Positions 18,297-28,765 of a DNA stretch of 64,000 nucleotides are shown in pieces. The position numbers and the translations under genes are program-made. The notes under the pieces were generated by a model that searched no databases, was not told the DNA's origin, and saw nothing but the letters and a program-made list of their open reading frames with translations. This stretch comes from Burkholderia sp. Bp8963 (GTDB taxonomy: Bacteria; Pseudomonadota; Gammaproteobacteria; Burkholderiales; Burkholderiaceae), in NCBI RefSeq assembly GCF_003854275.1, contig NZ_QTQP01000024.1, positions 1 through 64,000 on the forward strand, given 5' to 3'. How positions within the stretch are numbered: the stretch's first letter is position 1; each line of letters starts with the position of its first letter.

Positions 18297-20699
18297 ATGC
18301 CCGTGTCACCACGCCGTTCTGCCGCCGCCGCCGTTGCAGATTCCGCCGATTCCGCCGATCCGTTCGACGCGGACGCTGCCGCGCCTGCCGCGCCTGCCGT
18401 GCGCGCGGCGCCGCGCCGCGCCGGGCCGCGCCGCGGCGCCGACGGCCGGCTCGCGCAGCCGGCGGCCGCGTTCGACGCACACGCATCCGGCGCCGGTCCG
18501 GACGAACCGGCCGGCGACGGGCAGGACGCCGCAGGGTCTTCCGCTTCCGGTCCGGCCGCACCTGATCCAGCCGCACCCAAGCCGGCCGCGCCTGAGCCGG
18601 CCGCGCCGAAGCGCAAGAAGGCCGCGGCCGACAAGCCCGTGAAAACCGCCGACAAGCTCGCGAAGCTCGGCCTGACGCGCTCGATCGATCTCGTGCTGCA
18701 TCTGCCGATGCGCTACGAGGACGAAACCACGCTCACGCCGATCGGCGAGCTGCTGCCGGGCGGCATCGCGCAGACGGAAGGTGTCGTGTTCGACAACGAG
18801 GTCGCGTACCGGCCGCGCCGCCAGCTCGTCGTGAAAATCCAGGACGACGACGGCGAGCAGCTCGTGCTGCGCTTCCTGAATTTCTACGGCTCGCAGGTCA
18901 AGCAGATGGCCGTCGGCCAGCGGCTGCGCGTGCGCGGCGACGTGCGCGGCGGCTTCTTCGGGATGGAGATGGTGCATCCCGCGGTACGCGTCGTCGAAGC
19001 CGACGCGCCGCTGCCGCAGGTGCTCACGCCCGTCTATCCGAGCACGGCCGGCGTGTCGCAGGCGTACCTGCGCAAGGCGATCGAGAACGCGGTCGAGCGC
19101 ACGCCGCTGCCGGAACTGCTGCCGCCGGAGATCGACCGCACGTACCTGAAACCGCTCGGCGTGCCGCCGCTCGCGGACGCCGTGCGGATCCTGCATCACC
19201 CGGGCGTCGACTCGGACGAAGCCGCGCTGATGGACGGCTCGCATCCCGCATGGACGCGCATCAAGTTCGACGAGCTGCTCGCGCAGCAGCTGTCGCTGAA
19301 GCGCGCGCACGAGGAGCGCCGCACGCGCGCCGCGCCCGCGATGCCGCGCCGCACGGCGAGCGATGCCGACGCGCTGACGACGCGCCTCTACGCGGCGCTG
19401 CCGTTCACGCTGACGGGCGCGCAGGCGCGCGTCGTCGACGAGATCGCGCAGGATCTGACATTGGCGCATCCGATGCAGCGGCTGCTGCAGGGCGATGTCG
19501 GCAGCGGCAAGACCGTCGTCGCGGCGCTCGCGGCCGCGCAGGCGATCGACGCCGGCTACCAGGCCGCGCTGATGGCGCCGACCGAGATCCTCGCCGAACA
19601 GCACGCGCGCAAGCTGCGCGGCTGGCTCGAGCCGCTCGGCGTGTCGGTCGCGTGGCTCGCCGGCAGCCTGAAGGCGAAGGAGAAGCGCGCGGCGATCGAA
19701 GCGGCCGCGCTCGGCACCGCGCAGCTCGTGATCGGCACGCACGCGATCATCCAGGACGCGGTCGAATTCGCGCGGCTCGGCCTCGTGATCGTCGACGAGC
19801 AGCACCGATTCGGCGTCGAGCAGCGCCTCGCGCTGCGCGCGAAGGCGGCCAACGCGGCGGACGGCGCGCACGGGTTCCAGCCGCACCAGCTGATGATGTC
19901 CGCGACGCCGATCCCGCGCACGCTCGCGATGACCTATTACGCGGATCTCGAGGTGTCGACGATCGACGAATTGCCACCGGGCCGCACGCCGGTGCTGACG
20001 CGCGTCGTCGGCGACGCGCGGCGCGACGAGGTGATCGCGCGCGTGCGCGAGGCCGCGCTGACCGGCCGCCAGGTGTACTGGGTCTGCCCGCTGATCGAGG
20101 AAAGCGAGACGCTGCAGCTGCAGACGGCCGTCGAGACCTACGAGACGCTCGTCGCTGCGCTGCCCGAGCTGCAGGTCGGGCTCGTGCACGGGCGCCTGTC
20201 GCCGGCCGACAAGGCCACGGTGATGGACGCGTTCACGCGCAACGACGTGCAGCTGCTGGTCGCGACGACCGTGATCGAAGTCGGCGTCGACGTGCCGAAC
20301 GCGTCGCTGATGGTGATCGACCACGCGGAGCGCTTCGGCCTCGCGCAGCTGCACCAGCTGCGCGGCCGGGTGGGGCGCGGCACCGCGGCGTCGGTATGCG
20401 TGCTGCTGTACAGCGGGCCGCTGTCGCTCGCCGGCCGTGCACGGCTGAAGACGATGCGCGAGACCACCGACGGCTTCGAGATCGCGCGGCGCGACCTCGA
20501 GATCCGCGGCCCCGGCGAATTCCTCGGCGCGCGCCAGTCGGGTGCCGCGATGCTGCGCTTCGCGAACCTCGAAACCGACGGCTGGCTGATCGAGCCGGCC
20601 CGCGAAGCGGCCGCGCGGCTGATTGCCGGCTATCCGGACGTCGTCACGCAGCATCTCGCGCGCTGGCTCGGCGCGCGCGAGCAGTACCTGAAGGCGTGA
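18297..20699 (+). CDS. recG: ATP-dependent DNA helicase RecG
   Basis: An 800-residue branch-migration helicase that remodels stalled forks and Holliday junctions. I place the start at the ATG at 18297; the frame is open upstream, but those codons overlap the promoter region. The first 115 residues are an Ala/Pro-rich low-complexity extension containing DPAAPKPAAPEPAAPKRKK. The canonical protein then starts at KTADKLAKLGLTRSIDLVLH (wedge domain). Helicase motifs: GDVGSGKTVVAALAAAQAI, MAPTEILAEQHA, IVDEQHRFGVEQR (DEQH box), MSATPIPRTLAM, VATTVIEVGVDVPNAS and QLRGRVGRG. E. coli RecG is about 690 residues, so the extension explains the excess. Confidence 0.95.
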   Translation: MPVSPRRSAAAAVADSADSADPFDADAAAPAAPAVRAAPRRAGPRRGADGRLAQPAAAFDAHASGAGPDEPAGDGQDAAGSSASGPAAPDPAAPKPAAPEPAAPKRKKAAADKPVKTADKLAKLGLTRSIDLVLHLPMRYEDETTLTPIGELLPGGIAQTEGVVFDNEVAYRPRRQLVVKIQDDDGEQLVLRFLNFYGSQVKQMAVGQRLRVRGDVRGGFFGMEMVHPAVRVVEADAPLPQVLTPVYPSTAGVSQAYLRKAIENAVERTPLPELLPPEIDRTYLKPLGVPPLADAVRILHHPGVDSDEAALMDGSHPAWTRIKFDELLAQQLSLKRAHEERRTRAAPAMPRRTASDADALTTRLYAALPFTLTGAQARVVDEIAQDLTLAHPMQRLLQGDVGSGKTVVAALAAAQAIDAGYQAALMAPTEILAEQHARKLRGWLEPLGVSVAWLAGSLKAKEKRAAIEAAALGTAQLVIGTHAIIQDAVEFARLGLVIVDEQHRFGVEQRLALRAKAANAADGAHGFQPHQLMMSATPIPRTLAMTYYADLEVSTIDELPPGRTPVLTRVVGDARRDEVIARVREAALTGRQVYWVCPLIEESETLQLQTAVETYETLVAALPELQVGLVHGRLSPADKATVMDAFTRNDVQLLVATTVIEVGVDVPNASLMVIDHAERFGLAQLHQLRGRVGRGTAASVCVLLYSGPLSLAGRARLKTMRETTDGFEIARRDLEIRGPGEFLGARQSGAAMLRFANLETDGWLIEPAREAAARLIAGYPDVVTQHLARWLGAREQYLKA

Positions 20700-20803
20700 C
20701 GACCAATAAAGGGCAGATTGAGCGCAGATTGAGGGCCGGATTCAAAAGCGCGGAATTGCGCACGATGATGCGGAGAAACTTGGCGAACCGGCGTCACAGG
20801 GTG

Positions 20804-20832
20804 TATAAATTAAACCTATCGCCTGTATCTAT
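20804..20832 (+). promoter_or_regulatory. Putative oxyR promoter with CTAT boxes
   Basis: An A/T-rich island upstream of oxyR carries TATAAA (20804-20809) and two CTAT tetramers (20816-20819, 20829-20832). These resemble OxyR half-site elements, but their 13-bp spacing does not match the classical 11-bp register. Autoregulation is usual for LysR-type genes; here it is an inference. Confidence 0.4.
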
Positions 20833-20846
20833 TTGATTGACCCACA

Positions 20847-21806
20847 ATGACGCTGACTGAATTGAAATACATCGTCGCGGTCGCGCGCGAACGGCATTTC
20901 GGCCGCGCGGCCGAAGCATGCTTCGTGAGCCAGCCGACGCTGTCGGTGGCGATCAAGAAGCTGGAAGACGAACTCAACGTACAGATCTTCGAGCGCGGCG
21001 CGAGCGAAGTGAGCGTCACGCCAATCGGCGACCAGATCGTCACGCAAGCGCAGCGCGTGCTCGAGCAGACCTTCGCGATCAAGGAGATCGCGAAGCAGGG
21101 CAAGGATCCGCTCGTCGGCCCGTTCCGCCTCGGCGTGATCTACACGATCGGGCCCTACCTGCTGCCGACGCTCGTCAAGCAGATGATCCAGCGGGTTCCG
21201 CAGATGCCGCTGATGCTGCAGGAGAACTACACGCTCAAGCTGCTCGAGTTGCTGAAGCAGGGCGAGATCGATGCGGCGATCATGGCGCTTCCGTTCCCCG
21301 AGACGGGCCTGATGGTGCGGCCGCTGTACGACGAGCCGTTCGTCGTCGCGCTGCCGGCCGGCCATCCGTGGGAAAAGCGCCACCAGATCGACGCGGAGGA
21401 CCTGAAGCAGGAGACGATGCTGCTGCTCGGCAACGGCCACTGCTTCCGCGATCACGTGCTCGGCGTGTGCCCGGAACTGATGCGCTTCTCGCAGACGGCC
21501 GACGGGATCCAGAAGACCTTCGAGGGCTCGTCGCTCGAGACGATCCGCCACATGGTCGCGAGCGGCGTCGGCATCACCGTGCTGCCGCGGATGTCGGTCA
21601 CCGAGGTCGGGCCGCGCGCGAACGGCCCCGATGCCGAGCTGCTGTCGTACGTGCCGTTCAACGACCCGGTGCCGGACCGCCGCGTCGTGCTCGTGTGGCG
21701 CAAGAGCTTCACGCGGATGCCCGCGATCGATGCGATCAGCGACGCAATCTCCGGGTGCGACCTGCCGGGCGTCGCGAAGCTCGACATGCCGGCGACGATG
21801 AATTGA
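20847..21806 (+). CDS. oxyR: Hydrogen-peroxide sensor and regulator OxyR
   Basis: A 319-residue LysR-type activator. The N-terminal helix-turn-helix is FGRAAEACFVSQPTLSVAIK with KLEDELNVQIFERG. The effector domain has the two redox cysteines in GHCFRDHVLGVC at residues 199 and 208, the same positions as in E. coli OxyR. Peroxide should oxidise them to a disulphide and switch on katG, which lies 621 bp downstream. A strong terminator directly after oxyR (21836-21864) separates the two genes, so katG must have its own promoter. Confidence 0.95.
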   Translation: MTLTELKYIVAVARERHFGRAAEACFVSQPTLSVAIKKLEDELNVQIFERGASEVSVTPIGDQIVTQAQRVLEQTFAIKEIAKQGKDPLVGPFRLGVIYTIGPYLLPTLVKQMIQRVPQMPLMLQENYTLKLLELLKQGEIDAAIMALPFPETGLMVRPLYDEPFVVALPAGHPWEKRHQIDAEDLKQETMLLLGNGHCFRDHVLGVCPELMRFSQTADGIQKTFEGSSLETIRHMVASGVGITVLPRMSVTEVGPRANGPDAELLSYVPFNDPVPDRRVVLVWRKSFTRMPAIDAISDAISGCDLPGVAKLDMPATMN

Positions 21807-21835
21807 CTCGGCGCGGCCGATGGACGCAGCAGATG

Positions 21836-21864
21836 AACGGGGTCGTGCGACCCCGTTTATTTTT
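21836..21864 (+). terminator. Rho-independent terminator after oxyR
   Basis: A perfect 10-bp stem (AACGGGGTCG / CGACCCCGTT) with a two-base centre and TTTATTTTTG after it, 29 bp past the oxyR stop. Confidence 0.9.
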
Positions 21865-21873
21865 GCCTATCGC

Positions 21874-21921
21874 ATAGATGGGATTTATCAAATTCAAATA
21901 ATCAATAGCTATATATAGAAT
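21874..21921 (+). promoter_or_regulatory. Putative katG promoter with an OxyR-like half site
   Basis: This is the most A/T-rich stretch of the 621-bp oxyR-katG gap. ATAG (21874-21877) and TTAT (21885-21888) are in the 11-bp register of one OxyR half site; further ATAG/CTAT tetramers occur at 21905-21918. TTCAAA (21893-21898), 17 bp, then TAGAAT (21916-21921) form a good sigma-70 promoter. Transcription from here would give a leader of about 500 nt before katG. Direct OxyR binding is inferred. Confidence 0.55.
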
Positions 21922-21992
21922 CCTCTGCATGGATCGATGCCCCGCCGTCACGGCGGTCTGCACGTTCAATGCAAGCGTCAAAGGAGGGTGTC

Positions 21993-22130
21993 ATGATGCG
22001 TTCGGTATGGCAGCACGCGCAGCGGAACGTCCCGCCGCGCGGGAAGGTCGTAAATCGTGCCCGGGCTGCGATCAGGAGCCTGCGGCCGATCGCGTTCGCG
22101 TACCTGGCGGATCGTGTGTATGGCGGCTGA
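21993..22130 (+). CDS. Small ORF in the katG leader, 45 residues, strong Shine-Dalgarno
   Basis: A 45-codon frame beginning [13 protein letters not shown] and ending [10 protein letters not shown]. The perfect ribosome-binding site AAAGGAGG lies five bases before the first ATG, stronger than that of katG. Third positions are about 80 percent G or C, in keeping with coding DNA here. The peptide is rich in arginine and has no signal peptide or known motif. It lies about 65 nt after the predicted katG transcription start, so it would be translated from the katG mRNA. I do not recognise it; a leader peptide or a stand-alone small protein are both possible. Confidence 0.5.
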   Translation: MMRSVWQHAQRNVPPRGKVVNRARAAIRSLRPIAFAYLADRVYGG

Positions 22131-22202
22131 GCCGCCGGATGCCGATCCTTCGTTCCCCCGATGTTCTCCGATACGTTCGCCGTTCCGCCATGAGGATTCC
22201 CT

Positions 22203-22301
22203 ATGTCCGAGAACACGAAACACTTGCGCGCCACCGGCGTAGCGGCTATCCGCCGCCGCTTCGTGCCACGCCGGGCGAAGCCGGTTGACGCGGCGCATTG
22301 A
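22203..22301 (+). CDS. Second small ORF in the katG leader, 32 residues
   Basis: A 32-codon frame, [20 protein letters not shown] then a basic tail ending KPVDAAH, with GAGGA eight bases upstream of its ATG. It ends 126 bp before katG. The peptide is strongly basic (Arg-rich). I do not recognise it. Support is weaker than for the first leader ORF: the ribosome-binding site is average and the length is small. Confidence 0.35.
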   Translation: MSENTKHLRATGVAAIRRRFVPRRAKPVDAAH

Positions 22302-22328
22302 ACCCCCGATCCGACAACGTAGCACGAT

Positions 22329-22343
22329 GGGAGCGATGCTCCC
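22329..22343 (+). other. Small hairpin in the katG leader
   Basis: GGGAGC-GAT-GCTCCC, a perfect 6-bp stem about 85 nt upstream of the katG ATG. It could form in the leader mRNA between the second small ORF and katG. There is no U-run, so it is not a typical terminator. Confidence 0.4.
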
Positions 22344-22361
22344 GCCTTTACCCCGCAGTGA

Positions 22362-24614
<2,253 letters not shown>

Positions 24615-24650
24615 TCCCGGCAAGTCGCTGCTGAAGGTCAGGCAGCAGGG

Positions 24651-24677
24651 AACGGCCGGTCGTGCGACCGGCCGTTT
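24651..24677 (+). terminator. Hairpin after katG, probable terminator
   Basis: Perfect 12-bp arms (AACGGCCGGTCG / CGACCGGCCGTT) lie 37 bp after the katG stop, followed by only a weak T-rich stretch (TTCAT). It shares the core GGTCGTGCGACC with the oxyR terminator. It may attenuate rather than fully stop transcription into the small gene that follows. Confidence 0.6.
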
Positions 24678-24715
24678 CATCTGGACGATTCGTTTTGCTT
24701 GAAGGAGTGACGATC

Positions 24716-24880
24716 ATGACGCAGATGATCCTCGACATGCGCAGCGCGTTCGCGACACCCGTGAAGCGCGCGCCCGCCGCCGCGCTGCGGCATATCGCCG
24801 GTTTTGCGATCACGGGCAGCGGCGCGGCCGTGCTGATCGCGCAAGCCATGCATGGTCTGGCTGCTGCCGCCGGCGTTTGA
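24716..24880 (+). CDS. Small hypothetical membrane protein, 54 residues
   Basis: A 54-residue frame with GAAGGAG upstream of its ATG at 24716. The N-terminus (MTQMILDMRSAFATPVKRAP) is amphipathic and basic. It is followed by one hydrophobic segment, HIAGFAITGSGAAVLIAQAM, which is likely a membrane helix. It lies 101 bp after katG behind an imperfect terminator, so it may share the peroxide-induced transcript. I do not recognise the family. Ribosome-binding site, GC-rich third positions and position make it a credible gene. Confidence 0.6.
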   Translation: MTQMILDMRSAFATPVKRAPAAALRHIAGFAITGSGAAVLIAQAMHGLAAAAGV

Positions 24881-24966
24881 GCGCGAGCCGTGCAGGCTTC
24901 GCGCCGACATGACGCGAGACACCGCTCGGCTCTAAAATGCCGGGGTTATCTTCCCGGTGCTTCACC

Positions 24967-25830
24967 ATGCTCGCCCGCTTTCCCCTGTATCTGCGGCTCG
25001 TCCGGATGGACAAGCCGATCGGCAGCCTGCTGCTGCTGTGGCCGACGCTCAACGCGCTGTGGATCGCGTCGAACGGCCATCCGAGCTGGACGCTGATCGT
25101 GATCTTCGCGCTCGGCACGCTGCTGATGCGCTCGGCCGGCTGTGCGATCAACGATTACGCGGACCGCGATTTCGACCGCCACGTGAAACGTACCGCCGAC
25201 CGTCCGCTGACGTCCGGCAAGATCCAGGCATGGGAGGCGATCGCGATCGCGGTCGGGCTGACGCTGGTCGCGTTCCTGCTGATCCTGCCGCTCAATACGC
25301 TGACGAAAGAGCTGTCGGTCGTCGCGGTGATCGTCGCGGGCACCTATCCGTTCATGAAGCGCTTCTTTGCGATTCCGCAGGCGTATCTGGGCATCGCATT
25401 CGGTTTCGGCATTCCGATGGCGTTTGCGGCCGTGCAGGACACGGTGCCGATGCTCGCGTGGATCATGCTGATCGCGAACGTGTTCTGGTCGGTCGCGTAC
25501 GACACCGAATATGCGATGGTCGACCGCGACGACGACATCAGGATCGGCATCCGCACGTCCGCGCTCACGTTCGGCCGCTTCGACGTCGCGGCGGTGATGG
25601 CGTGTTACGCGGTGACGCTCGGCATCTATGTGTGGATCGGGCTGAAGCTCGGCTTCGGTCTCGTGTACTGGGCGGGGTGGGCGGCGGCAGCCGGCTGCGC
25701 GCTGTATCACTACACGCTGATCAAGGGCCGCGAGCGGATGCCGTGCTTCGCCGCGTTCAGGCACAACAACTGGCTCGGCGGCGTGCTGTTCGTCGGAATC
25801 GCCGCGCATTACGCGGTGTCCGGCCTCTGA
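24967..25830 (+). CDS. ubiA: 4-hydroxybenzoate polyprenyltransferase
   Basis: A 287-residue integral membrane enzyme that prenylates 4-hydroxybenzoate in ubiquinone synthesis. I use the ATG at 24967 ([20 protein letters not shown]); the family N-terminus begins here. Both Asp-rich magnesium-diphosphate motifs are present: [11 protein letters not shown] and [12 protein letters not shown]. About eight hydrophobic helices are visible. TAAAAT around 24933 may be a -10 box. It is convergent with proC, only 7 bp apart. Confidence 0.95.
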   Translation: MLARFPLYLRLVRMDKPIGSLLLLWPTLNALWIASNGHPSWTLIVIFALGTLLMRSAGCAINDYADRDFDRHVKRTADRPLTSGKIQAWEAIAIAVGLTLVAFLLILPLNTLTKELSVVAVIVAGTYPFMKRFFAIPQAYLGIAFGFGIPMAFAAVQDTVPMLAWIMLIANVFWSVAYDTEYAMVDRDDDIRIGIRTSALTFGRFDVAAVMACYAVTLGIYVWIGLKLGFGLVYWAGWAAAAGCALYHYTLIKGRERMPCFAAFRHNNWLGGVLFVGIAAHYAVSGL

Positions 25831-25837
25831 ACTGCGC

Positions 25838-26650
25838 TTACGCGCGGCCGAGCTCGTCGCCCATTTCCTTCGCTCGCGCCTCGGCCGCGAGCGCGCCTTG
25901 CACGATCGCTTCCTTCACGCCCTGCGCGTCGAACGACGCGAGCGCCGCCGCCGTCGTGCCGCCCTTCGACGTCACGCGCTCGCGCAGCACGCTGGCCGGC
26001 TCGCCGGATTGTGCGGCGAGCTGCGCGGCGCCGGTGAACGTCGCGACTGCAAGCGCGCGGCCCTGCTCGTCGTTCATGCCGAGGCGGCGCGCCGCTTCCT
26101 GCAGCGCTTCGATGAAATAGAACACATACGCGGGGCCGCTGCCCGAGATCGCGGTGACCGCGTCGAGCTGCGACTCGTCGTCGAACCACACGATCTCGCC
26201 GACCGCGCCGAGCACGCCCGACGCGAGTTCGCGGCCCGCCGCATCGACACCCGGCAGCGCGGCGAGGCCCGTCACGCCCATGCCGACCAGCGCCGGCGTG
26301 TTCGGCATCGTGCGCACGACGCGCGCGTAGCCGCCGAGCCAGCGCGCGAGGTCCGTACCGCGGATGCCCGCCGCGATGCTGATCACGAGCTGCGACTTCA
26401 GATGCGGCGCGAGCGCCTCGGCGACATCCTTCAGCACCTGCGGCTTCACGGCGAGCACGATTGCGTCGTAGCCGGCGAGCGTAGCGTCGATCGCCGCACC
26501 GGTGCGGATGCCGAACTGTGCCTCGGCGCGCTTGCGGACGTCTTCGTTGACGTCGATCGCGTACAGGCCGTCCGCGGCGGTGCCGCGCTTGACGAGGCCG
26601 CCGATCAATGCCGCGGCCATGTTGCCGCCGCCGATGAATGCAATTTTCAT
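25838..26650 (-). CDS. proC: Pyrroline-5-carboxylate reductase
   Basis: A 270-residue enzyme for the last step of proline synthesis. MKIAFIGGGNMAAALIGGLV is the N-terminal dinucleotide-binding motif. VVRTMPNTPALVGMGVT and AVTAISGSGPAYVFYFIEAL are the conserved P5C reductase signatures, and the dimerisation helix ends in TSKGGTTAAALASFD. It lies 22 bp downstream of yggS on the same strand, a pairing seen in many bacteria. Confidence 0.96.
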   Translation of the reverse strand: MKIAFIGGGNMAAALIGGLVKRGTAADGLYAIDVNEDVRKRAEAQFGIRTGAAIDATLAGYDAIVLAVKPQVLKDVAEALAPHLKSQLVISIAAGIRGTDLARWLGGYARVVRTMPNTPALVGMGVTGLAALPGVDAAGRELASGVLGAVGEIVWFDDESQLDAVTAISGSGPAYVFYFIEALQEAARRLGMNDEQGRALAVATFTGAAQLAAQSGEPASVLRERVTSKGGTTAAALASFDAQGVKEAIVQGALAAEARAKEMGDELGRA

Positions 26651-26672
26651 GATGTCGGGATCAGGGAGTGGA

Positions 26673-27371
26673 TCAATGGGAATAGTCGCGCGCGCCGAAG
26701 ATCGCGGTGCCGACCCGGACGATCGTCGCGCCTTCGAGCACGGCCGCCTCGAGGTCGGCGGACATGCCCATCGACAGCGTGTCGAGCGGCAGGCCGTCCG
26801 CGCGCAGCGCGTCGAACAGCGTGCGTAGCGCGCGGTGCGGCGCACGCTGCGCGTCGGGGGTGTCCGCGGGCTCCGGGATCGCCATCAGCCCGCGCAGCCG
26901 CAGCGCCGGCAGCGTGGCGATCTCGCGCGCGATCGCGGCGACCTCGTCAGGCGCAATGCCGCTCTTCGACGCCTCGCCGCTGATGTTCACCTGAACGCAC
27001 ACGTTGAGCGGCGGCAGGTGCGCGGGCCGCTGCTCGGCGAGCCGCTGCGCGATCTTCAGCCGGTCGACCGAATGCACCCAGTCGTAGCGTTCGGCGACCG
27101 GGCGCGTCTTGTTCGATTGCAGCGGACCGATGAAATGCCACTCGAGGTCCGCACGCAGATCGGCGAGCGTGTCGATCTTGTCGATCGACTCCTGCACGTA
27201 GTTTTCGCCGAACGCGCGCTGGCCGGCCGCATGCGCGGCGCGCACGGCGTCGGCGGGGAACGTCTTCGAGACGGCGAGCAGCGTGACGGTGGCAGGGTCG
27301 CGGCCGGCCGCGCGTGCGGCGTCGGCGATGCGGCGATGAACGGATTCCAGGCGAACGGCAAGATCGGACAT
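26673..27371 (-). CDS. yggS: PLP homeostasis protein, YggS/PROSC family
   Basis: A 232-residue single-domain PLP-binding protein with the alanine-racemase-like barrel. Start at 27371 (MSDLAVRLESVHRRI). Key elements: LLAVSKTFPADAVRAAHAAG with the PLP lysine in VSK, AFGENYVQES, WHFIGPLQSNK, VNISGEASKSG, and LSMGMSADLEAAV for phosphate binding. Members buffer free PLP and affect amino-acid pools; no enzyme activity is established. Likely co-transcribed with proC. Confidence 0.95.
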   Translation of the reverse strand: MSDLAVRLESVHRRIADAARAAGRDPATVTLLAVSKTFPADAVRAAHAAGQRAFGENYVQESIDKIDTLADLRADLEWHFIGPLQSNKTRPVAERYDWVHSVDRLKIAQRLAEQRPAHLPPLNVCVQVNISGEASKSGIAPDEVAAIAREIATLPALRLRGLMAIPEPADTPDAQRAPHRALRTLFDALRADGLPLDTLSMGMSADLEAAVLEGATIVRVGTAIFGARDYSH

Positions 27372-27377
27372 GACGGG

Positions 27378-27431
27378 CACGAAAGCGGACACAAAAGCGC
27401 GGGCACAAAAGCGCGGACACAAAAACGCGGG
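27378..27431. repeat. 14-bp tandem repeat upstream of yggS
   Basis: Three near-identical 14-bp units CACAAAAGCGCGGR (27390-27403, 27404-27417, 27418-27431) are preceded by a shortened 12-bp variant (27378-27389). The array starts six bases from the yggS ATG, so it lies in the leader where copy number could affect translation. The units are A-rich against a GC-rich background. Confidence 0.85.
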
Positions 27432-27531
27432 CGCGCCGCTGACGCGCGGCGCCTCGCATCGCATCGCATTATACGGACGCGGCGCACGGGGCCGCGCGAG
27501 CCCTCGCAGGCGACAAACCCTTCCAGCGCAT

Positions 27532-28758
27532 CTAGCCGTACACGAGGTGCTCGACCAGCTGGATCCAGTGCGCGACCGGGATCTGCGTGCCGCTTTGCAG
27601 GTGCGCGATGCAGCCGACGTTCGCGGAGACGATCATCTGCGGCTCGAGCGCCTGCAGCTTCGCGAGCTTCTGCTTGCGCAGCTTGTACGACAGCGACGGT
27701 TGCGTCAGCGAATAGGTGCCGGCCGAGCCGCAGCACAGGTGGCTGTCGGCGGGCAGGCGCACGTCGATGCCGAGCGTCTCGAGCAGCCGTTCGACCTTGC
27801 CGCGCGATTGCTGGCCGTGCTGCAGCGTGCACGGCGGGTGATACGCGACGGTGTGGATCGCGCGGCGCCGCGCGAGCGACGCGAGCTCGGCCTCGAACGC
27901 GAGCAGCACGTCGGACACGTCGCGCGTCAGCGCGACGATGCGCTGCGCCTTCTCCGCATAGGCCGGGTCGTCGCGCAGCAGGTGCGCGTACTCGAGCACC
28001 GTCGCGCCGCAGCCGGACGCGTTCATCACGATCGCCTCGGCGCCTTGCTCGATATACGGCCACCACGCGTCGATGTTGCGGCGCGCGTCGTCGAGCGCTT
28101 CGTCGTGGTAGTTCAGGTGCAGCCGGATCGCGCCGCAGCAGCCGGCCTCGGGCGCGACGACGGTCTCGACGCCGAGCGCATCGAGCACGCGCGCGGTCGC
28201 GATGTTGATGTTCGGCAGCATCGACGGCTGCACGCAGCCGGCGAGCATCAGCATCTTGCGCGGATGGGTGCGGTGCGGCCATTCGAGCAGGCGCGTGCGC
28301 GGCGGCACCTTGTCGCGCAGGCGCTTCGGCAGCAGCGGCCGCACATGCTGGCCGAGCCGCATTACCGGCGAAAACAGCGCGGCGTTCGGCACGAAGCTCG
28401 CGAGCACGCGGCGCACGACGCGCTGCGACAGCGGGCGCCGCACCTGTTGTTCGACGTGCTTGCGGCCGATCTCGACGAGGCGGCCGTACTGGACGCCCGA
28501 CGGGCAGGTCGTCTCGCAGCTGCGGCAGGTGAGGCAGCGGTCGAGATGCTGCTGCGTGCTGCGCGTGACGGGCGCGCCTTCGACCATCTGCTTGATCAGG
28601 TAGATCCGGCCGCGCGGGCCGTCGAGTTCGTCGCCGAGCAGCTGATAGGTCGGGCACGTCGCGGTGCAGAATCCGCAATGCACGCATTTGCGCAGGATCG
28701 CGTCGGCTTCGTCGCCGTCGGGCGTATTGCGGATGAAATCGGCGAGGTTCGTTTGCAT
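27532..28758 (-). CDS. glcF: Glycolate oxidase iron-sulphur subunit
   Basis: A 408-residue subunit of membrane-associated glycolate oxidase, which oxidises glycolate to glyoxylate. Two 4Fe-4S clusters are visible: CVHCGFCTATCPTY and CLTCRSCETTCPSG. Two CCG-type cysteine-rich motifs follow in the C-terminal half (PEAGCCGAIRLH and DSHLCCGSAGTYS). Start at 28758 with GAGGG upstream. It is 7 bp downstream of glcE and last in the glcD-glcE-glcF order. Confidence 0.95.
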   Translation of the reverse strand: MQTNLADFIRNTPDGDEADAILRKCVHCGFCTATCPTYQLLGDELDGPRGRIYLIKQMVEGAPVTRSTQQHLDRCLTCRSCETTCPSGVQYGRLVEIGRKHVEQQVRRPLSQRVVRRVLASFVPNAALFSPVMRLGQHVRPLLPKRLRDKVPPRTRLLEWPHRTHPRKMLMLAGCVQPSMLPNINIATARVLDALGVETVVAPEAGCCGAIRLHLNYHDEALDDARRNIDAWWPYIEQGAEAIVMNASGCGATVLEYAHLLRDDPAYAEKAQRIVALTRDVSDVLLAFEAELASLARRRAIHTVAYHPPCTLQHGQQSRGKVERLLETLGIDVRLPADSHLCCGSAGTYSLTQPSLSYKLRKQKLAKLQALEPQMIVSANVGCIAHLQSGTQIPVAHWIQLVEHLVYG

Positions 28759-28765
28759 CGAGCCC

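Noticed and set aside
21929..22288. 119-codon frame in the oxyR-katG gap
   Set aside because: No ribosome-binding site and composition unlike a protein; it overlaps the two short frames that do have ribosome-binding sites.
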